Positions 51,823 through 56,040 of a stretch of DNA of 56,040 nt are shown here, in pieces. How positions within the stretch are numbered: position 1 is the stretch's first letter; each line of letters opens with the position of its first letter. This DNA comes from Akkermansia muciniphila (GTDB taxonomy: Bacteria; Verrucomicrobiota; Verrucomicrobiia; Limisphaerales; F1-80-MAGS106): contig CAMBEJ010000017.1 of assembly GCA_945865375.1 (NCBI GenBank), forward strand, positions 1-56,040, in the 5' to 3' direction. The notes under the pieces were generated by a model that searched no databases, was not told the DNA's origin, and worked only from the letters and a program-made list of their open reading frames with translations. Both the position numbers and the translations under genes were made by a program.

Positions 51823-53415
51823 CTACTTCTTGAGGTCGACAGCTCCTGGACGGTCCTTGCCCGCAGTCTGAAGGGCAGAATCCCACAGGCCGTAGAGATG
51901 CGAATTTGAGGAAACGTAGATGGTCCCGTTCGCCACGATGGGGGTCGAATAGACGGGTTGCCCCAGATTGGTCTCACTCAGCATCTCCTTGATCTTACCC
52001 GCTCGCAAAACCACGAAATCACCGTCCTCGTCCCCCACATACACTTTACCGTCAGCCACGAACGTCGACCCCCACATGTGCGCCTTCATGTCGTGCTTCC
52101 AGTAAACTTTCCCCGTTTCAGCATCGAGGCAGTGCACGTAGCCCGAGAAGTCCGCCACAAACAACAGGCCCGTCTCGGGATCGATGGAAACCGTGGAGAT
52201 CGTGCGATGAATTCCCTTGTAATCCCAGATCAACCCAGTCTTCGTCACATCCCCCTGCTTCGTGGCGTCTACGCACACCAACCGCCCCACCCCTTCCCCA
52301 TGCTCGGGATCCTGTCCGATGGCAACATAAACCCGGTTCTTGTAAAAAACAGGGGTTGAATTCACCTCGCTTGGACCATCCGAGGCAGGGTACTTAATCG
52401 GTTTTCCATCCTTGGCCTTATACTCGGGTGGAACACAGTCGAACCACCACACTTTTTTCAAAAAATCAGAATCCGCCTCTTTCACAGGTTTGGAGTCGAA
52501 GGCGTACAGGACCCCATCCCCACCTCCGAAATAGATTTGAGATCGACCATCAACCACGCCTCTGGAGGGAGACGTCCATTGCCCGTGAAGGATGCGGGGT
52601 CCGATTCCCGCGTTATCTTCCCCCAGCAGCTCGCCTGTTTTTTTGTTGAGCGCCACGAAGCTCGGTGCCATCGGCGCCGGAACATTCACGTGAGTCCAAT
52701 CCTGCCCATTCGATGTGCAAACATAAACCATATCACCAAAGATCAAGGGCGAGCTGTTCGAAGCGTTGTGAGGGAACACCCCCAGCTGTTCCATCATGTC
52801 GTACACCCAAATGATATCCGCATCTGCTGGACCGATCTTGGCCGGAGGCTTTCCTGTGTCCTTGGTGAAGTAGTTCTCTTCCTCCTTAAACGGCCCGTCA
52901 TTGCCGTCCGTCATCCCGTTGATGTCGAGGCAAATAACCTCGCACCGGCTGGTCACAAGATAAACACGATTCCCTTCCACCAATGGAGACGACAACAAAC
53001 CGAGACCCTCCCAATCGTTGACCTTGCCAGACTTGAGCTTTGGCACCACCAACTGCCACAGAAACACGCCGGTCTTCTCATCGAAACAGTGCAGAATTCC
53101 ACGGTCGCCCTGATGCTGAGGGTCACGTGGTGAATCGTTGTTCGTGCCGACAAATATCTTCCCCTGGGAAACCGTGGTGTTGCCGTAGCTCTGCGAGCCC
53201 AGCTTGGCCACAAAGCGCACGTTCTTCGTGGTGGCCATGTCCACCTCCATGGTCCCTTTCTTGAATTTCCCCGGCTCAAACTTTTCCGGGAGCCCCTTGG
53301 CAGGCGAATACATGTTGCGACCAGGGTCGTTGCCACCCCATTGAGGCCAGTCCAATGCCTGGATTGGGAAAGCCGCCGAGGCCATCAACGCAGCGAGAAT
53401 GGGAAGTGGTTTCAT
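51823..53415 (-). CDS. Exported PQQ-like beta-propeller protein
   Basis: The 530-aa product has a signal peptide (PLPILAALMASAAFPIQA) and the opening DWPQWGGNDPGRNMYSPA typical of verrucomicrobial and planctomycetal outer propellers. About seven WD/PQQ-type blades follow with 'G.LL.ALD..TG...W' variants: GILHCFDEKTGVFLWQLVVP, GYVHCLDAETGKVYWKHDM. Each blade has the Trp-docking pattern. No c-type heme CxxCH or the adjacent-Cys pair of PQQ dehydrogenases was seen, so it may not bind PQQ. It lies between the 774-aa propeller gene and the adenylate-forming enzyme. Confidence 0.82.
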   Translation of the reverse strand: MKPLPILAALMASAAFPIQALDWPQWGGNDPGRNMYSPAKGLPEKFEPGKFKKGTMEVDMATTKNVRFVAKLGSQSYGNTTVSQGKIFVGTNNDSPRDPQHQGDRGILHCFDEKTGVFLWQLVVPKLKSGKVNDWEGLGLLSSPLVEGNRVYLVTSRCEVICLDINGMTDGNDGPFKEEENYFTKDTGKPPAKIGPADADIIWVYDMMEQLGVFPHNASNSSPLIFGDMVYVCTSNGQDWTHVNVPAPMAPSFVALNKKTGELLGEDNAGIGPRILHGQWTSPSRGVVDGRSQIYFGGGDGVLYAFDSKPVKEADSDFLKKVWWFDCVPPEYKAKDGKPIKYPASDGPSEVNSTPVFYKNRVYVAIGQDPEHGEGVGRLVCVDATKQGDVTKTGLIWDYKGIHRTISTVSIDPETGLLFVADFSGYVHCLDAETGKVYWKHDMKAHMWGSTFVADGKVYVGDEDGDFVVLRAGKIKEMLSETNLGQPVYSTPIVANGTIYVSSNSHLYGLWDSALQTAGKDRPGAVDLKK

Positions 53416-53453
53416 AAACTAGATCTGGGGAGTCGTCAGGAGGAAAACAAAGC

Positions 53454-55778
53454 TTAATTCGCAGTCACCGAAATGTTATCGAGATAGAGGCGCTGTTCAT
53501 TCGGCGCAAACCCAAACAAACCCGGCGCTCCCTGCTTGTGGGCGGTGTTGTGGGGCACCTCGATGGTCCACTCTTCAGGCTCGGGATCGTCCCGCTTCCA
53601 CGCCTTCCCGTGAACCAGACCCTTGCCATCCGCCCCGACGTCCACGCGCGCTTTCAAGCGATACCAAACGCCCGGAACCCACTTGAATGACTTGGCCACC
53701 TTGAGACGTTCCTGGTTCGAGTTGATTTCAATCTCCTGGGAGTTGCCCTTCAGCACAATAATGTAACGCTGGTTCACCACGCCCACCTCGGACATCTTCC
53801 GCCTCGTGCCATCGCTCAATACATCCGCCTGCACTGTGTAGTCGTGCATCTCGGGCGTGCCCAGATAAACCGTGCCCCGCTGGAGCAATTTGTTGTCGAT
53901 GGTTTTAGTCAAGGCCTTGTTCCCTTCCCGATCGCGAACCTCAAACCGAAAGCGAGCGCCTATCCACGGCAACGGCGGATACGCAAATGCAGTCGGTTGC
54001 TCCACTGTGTTGGTGGTTGTTTCCACCAGCTTGAAGGCCTCGAAATCTTGTCGAATGGGAAGGTTCGGCAAAACCCTGCCTCGAATAATGCCCTTCAAAT
54101 CCCCAAGACTCGCTTGGAAAGCGCCGGCGGAGGGAGAGAGATCCGGGTCCGCAACCAGCTTTCCATCGGCGTTGAAGCCGCCTTTCATCGTCGCTTTCAC
54201 AAGCGCTGTGGGTGGCACATACGATGCCCACTTCAGTGTTTTCATGTCCGACACCTCCTTCACCACAAACCCGTTGGCGTCAAGAATCCGCGCCCGAAAG
54301 GAAGCTGCCTGGCCGGGTGAAATAGCGACCTCCGATGGAATGATTTGAAGCACTTTCCCAGGACCCGCGGCGGGCCACGCTTGAGATTCGCGAGCGGGCG
54401 GCAAACCGCGGTTGTTTCCGCTCTTGCCGAAACAATACAACTTTTTTGTCGTCTGAATGTAGACCTTGCCGTTGTAGGCCGTCGGCGATCCAAAACAGCG
54501 TCCCTCCAAAGCAATCTGGCTCACGATGGTTCCTCGGTCCTCCCCTGGCTTCACAACATAAAAACCGCCCTTGGCTCCGGCATCGCTCGACCCGTCGGCT
54601 TTGGCCTTCGGATCCTCCAATATAGGCGCGTAGAGTTTTCCATCCGCGAACAACGGGCACGCGTTGCGTTGCTCAATCCCCAGGGAAAGTTTCCACAGCA
54701 CTTTGCCCGTATGCACATCGATCGAGCAAAGATCCCCTTTCTCGCGAACCACATAAACCTTGTCCCCCACCAGGATGGGGGAACTCGTTGAAGTGGATAC
54801 TTCCGGGTTGGCCCAAATCTGCACCGTCGATAACTCAACCTGCACAGGCCCCGAAAGCACGTTGGTGGGCACCACATCTGGAATCTTGAAGGCCACCAGT
54901 TGGCCGCCCTCGTAAGGCGTCCCAAAGATGCTGATGATCTTGTCGTCGTTATGGACCAGCACGGTGGCGTTGATGCCGGCTTTGAAAATAGGCACGCGCC
55001 AGATCGGTTCGCCAGTTCGGGCGTTCACACAAATCACCGCGCCATCGCCCGTTGCCGCGTAGAAAACCCGCCTCCCTTTGTGAACCGTGAAATAGGGATG
55101 CGAAAACGAATTATCGGTCGGCCTCGCTCCAGTGCTGGAGGACCAAACCAGCTCCCCAGTGCGCTTGTCGAACGCGTAAAAACGGTCTCCAGGCGAGCCT
55201 TGCGCCCCCCAATTCGATGTAATGCCTCTGGTGATCACCAGGTCGCCATCCACAGCGGGGGACGCGGTGCGGCTGTTCGGGAAGGTTAAACGACCCCACC
55301 GCTCCATCAAGGAGTGGCTCCAAACTTCGCCTCCATCCGCTGTGAACGCCCCAAGGATGCCCTGTGTTCCTTGCATGTAAACGTTCCCTGTCTCCCCATC
55401 CACCGCCGCGCTCGAGGTGGCATACCTCAAATAAATCGTGTCGCTCAGGAAATCGTTGTACGGCTTTGCCCAGATCTCCCTGCCACTCTCCGCATCGAAA
55501 CAAGCCAGGCCTTCTTGGAGATCCGGCCCCTCACCCCGGTAGCCCATGATGTAAACCTTGCCCCCGGCAATCACCGCTGTGGATTGCCCAGGGAAATCAG
55601 CCGTCCAAAGCGCTTTCCCTGAATCGAGAGTTTCCGGCAGCGCCGTCTCCTCGGAGGTCCCATTCTGACTCGGACCACGCCAGTTCAGCCATCCTGGAAC
55701 AGCAGCCGTGGCGGCAAAAGCGAACGAGCCGGTCAAAAAACCAACAAGACCTAGCGCAGCCAGTTTGGAGTGATTCAT
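53454..55778 (-). CDS. Exported PQQ-like beta-propeller protein with C-terminal jelly-roll domain
   Basis: The 774-aa product has a signal peptide (LAALGLVGFLTGSFAFAATA) and the start WLNWRGPSQNGTSEETALP. Its propeller blades (about 60-450) are of the PQQ/BamB type, e.g. GLACFDAESGREIWAKPYND, GAVICVNARTGEPIWRVPIF, CSIDVHTGKVLWKLSLG. An Ig-like spacer (about 470-570) follows. A final jelly-roll domain (about 600-774, DYTVQADVLSDG, WVPGVWYRLKARVDV, GLFGFAPNEQRLYLDNISV) resembles the DUF1080 fold. No catalytic motif was recognised. It heads the three-gene operon, with a 38-bp gap to the next gene. A candidate promoter lies at 55840-55866. Confidence 0.85.
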   Translation of the reverse strand: MNHSKLAALGLVGFLTGSFAFAATAAVPGWLNWRGPSQNGTSEETALPETLDSGKALWTADFPGQSTAVIAGGKVYIMGYRGEGPDLQEGLACFDAESGREIWAKPYNDFLSDTIYLRYATSSAAVDGETGNVYMQGTQGILGAFTADGGEVWSHSLMERWGRLTFPNSRTASPAVDGDLVITRGITSNWGAQGSPGDRFYAFDKRTGELVWSSSTGARPTDNSFSHPYFTVHKGRRVFYAATGDGAVICVNARTGEPIWRVPIFKAGINATVLVHNDDKIISIFGTPYEGGQLVAFKIPDVVPTNVLSGPVQVELSTVQIWANPEVSTSTSSPILVGDKVYVVREKGDLCSIDVHTGKVLWKLSLGIEQRNACPLFADGKLYAPILEDPKAKADGSSDAGAKGGFYVVKPGEDRGTIVSQIALEGRCFGSPTAYNGKVYIQTTKKLYCFGKSGNNRGLPPARESQAWPAAGPGKVLQIIPSEVAISPGQAASFRARILDANGFVVKEVSDMKTLKWASYVPPTALVKATMKGGFNADGKLVADPDLSPSAGAFQASLGDLKGIIRGRVLPNLPIRQDFEAFKLVETTTNTVEQPTAFAYPPLPWIGARFRFEVRDREGNKALTKTIDNKLLQRGTVYLGTPEMHDYTVQADVLSDGTRRKMSEVGVVNQRYIIVLKGNSQEIEINSNQERLKVAKSFKWVPGVWYRLKARVDVGADGKGLVHGKAWKRDDPEPEEWTIEVPHNTAHKQGAPGLFGFAPNEQRLYLDNISVTAN

Positions 55779-55839
55779 AGCGATTAGCTCAAACAGTTCA
55801 GCGCAACTACGACAATTTTCTTCTCAGACATCAAACACT

Positions 55840-55866
55840 ATTCTACACGTCAGTCCACTTTGTAAA
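55840..55866 (-). promoter_or_regulatory. Possible sigma-70 promoter of the propeller operon
   Basis: On the minus strand TTTACA (55866-55861) and TAGAAT (55845-55840) each match five of six consensus bases, spaced by 15 bp, which is short. They lie 62 bp upstream of the start codon. Confidence 0.35.
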
Positions 55867-55893
55867 CAGAATAATACCTACACGTACTATCTC

Positions 55894-56040
55894 GGGTGCA
55901 ACTCACGTTATCCGAGGTCGCCTCCCCTGACGCGGGTATCCCGCCGCTTCACCACGCTGAAGTGACACCACGGATGACACGGATAACACGGATGAGGAAA
56001 GGGAGCTGAGAGGGGTACTTTATCCGTGCTATCCGTGTTA
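55894..56040 (-). mobile_element. MITE-like element, second copy, cut by the window end
   Basis: This stretch starts with the 13-bp terminal repeat GGGTGCAACTCAC and, read on the minus strand, follows the 14166-14302 part of the first element nearly base for base. It contains one internal 18-bp expansion of the ACACGGAT-type repeat. The other end is beyond the window. If the same mechanism applied, the 9 bases before it (55885-55893) should recur after its far end. Confidence 0.85.

Noticed and set aside
51823-55778. Propeller proteins as PQQ-dependent alcohol dehydrogenases
   Set aside because: No adjacent-Cys pair, calcium-site Asp-Tyr-Asp context or heme CxxCH was seen; only the blade repeats match.

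Overview
The window looks like a chromosomal segment of a Verrucomicrobiota bacterium, probably near the Limisphaerales/Pedosphaerales. This is inferred from content only. It carries verrucomicrobial-style secreted proteins (a DUF1080-type concanavalin fold, a DUF6600 lipoprotein, PQQ-like beta-propellers and C-termini ending in a W...FFR signature), the FloA/NfeD cluster, and many short dispersed repeats and PIN/ParE-type addiction relics between housekeeping genes. Base composition is moderately GC-rich. I saw no rRNA, tRNA, CRISPR array or prophage.

Layout. 1-180: the tail of an IS4-type transposase. 339-7504: a sigma-54 regulatory island. It has an NtrC-type response regulator, a consensus -24/-12 promoter (4252-4267) in front of a small exported helical protein, a terminator, an outer-membrane-barrel-like protein, and a sensor histidine kinase that overlaps the barrel gene. 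The regulator is separated from its presumed target by about 2.1 kb of toxin-antitoxin debris (1750-3973). That block is bounded by two direct copies of a ~125-bp repeat and holds two copies of a 109-bp hairpin element resembling integron attC sites. 7541-14010: a secreted beta-propeller protein, then guaA, hisD and hisC. 14098-14302: a MITE-like element with perfect 13-bp terminal inverted repeats and a perfect 9-bp target duplication; a second, inverted copy runs off the right end of the window.

14395-27899: an alpha/beta hydrolase, a DUF1080 protein, a 1093-aa secreted protein, trpS, an alkaline-phosphatase-superfamily enzyme, a putative Na+/H+ antiporter, and a membrane-organisation cluster (short NfeD, hypothetical, FloA, and divergently a long NfeD protease). 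28312-36398: glutaredoxin, rhodanese, DUF6600 lipoprotein, a secreted protein, queG, and an ECF sigma / membrane anti-sigma-like / DUF3106-like operon. 36730-50719: glnD, an SDR, a sugar-nucleotide epimerase, a frameshifted REC-PAS-GGDEF gene, a CbpA-type DnaJ, YihY/BrkB, Skp and HrpA. 50727-55778: a three-gene minus-strand operon of two PQQ-like propeller proteins and an adenylate-forming enzyme.

Two parts stand out. The first is the sigma-54 two-component envelope circuit, which resembles ZraSR/ZraP in logic but not in sequence. The second is the small cassette-like toxin-antitoxin array with attC-like hairpins and no visible integrase. Functions are assigned from recognisable motifs; no database search was run.
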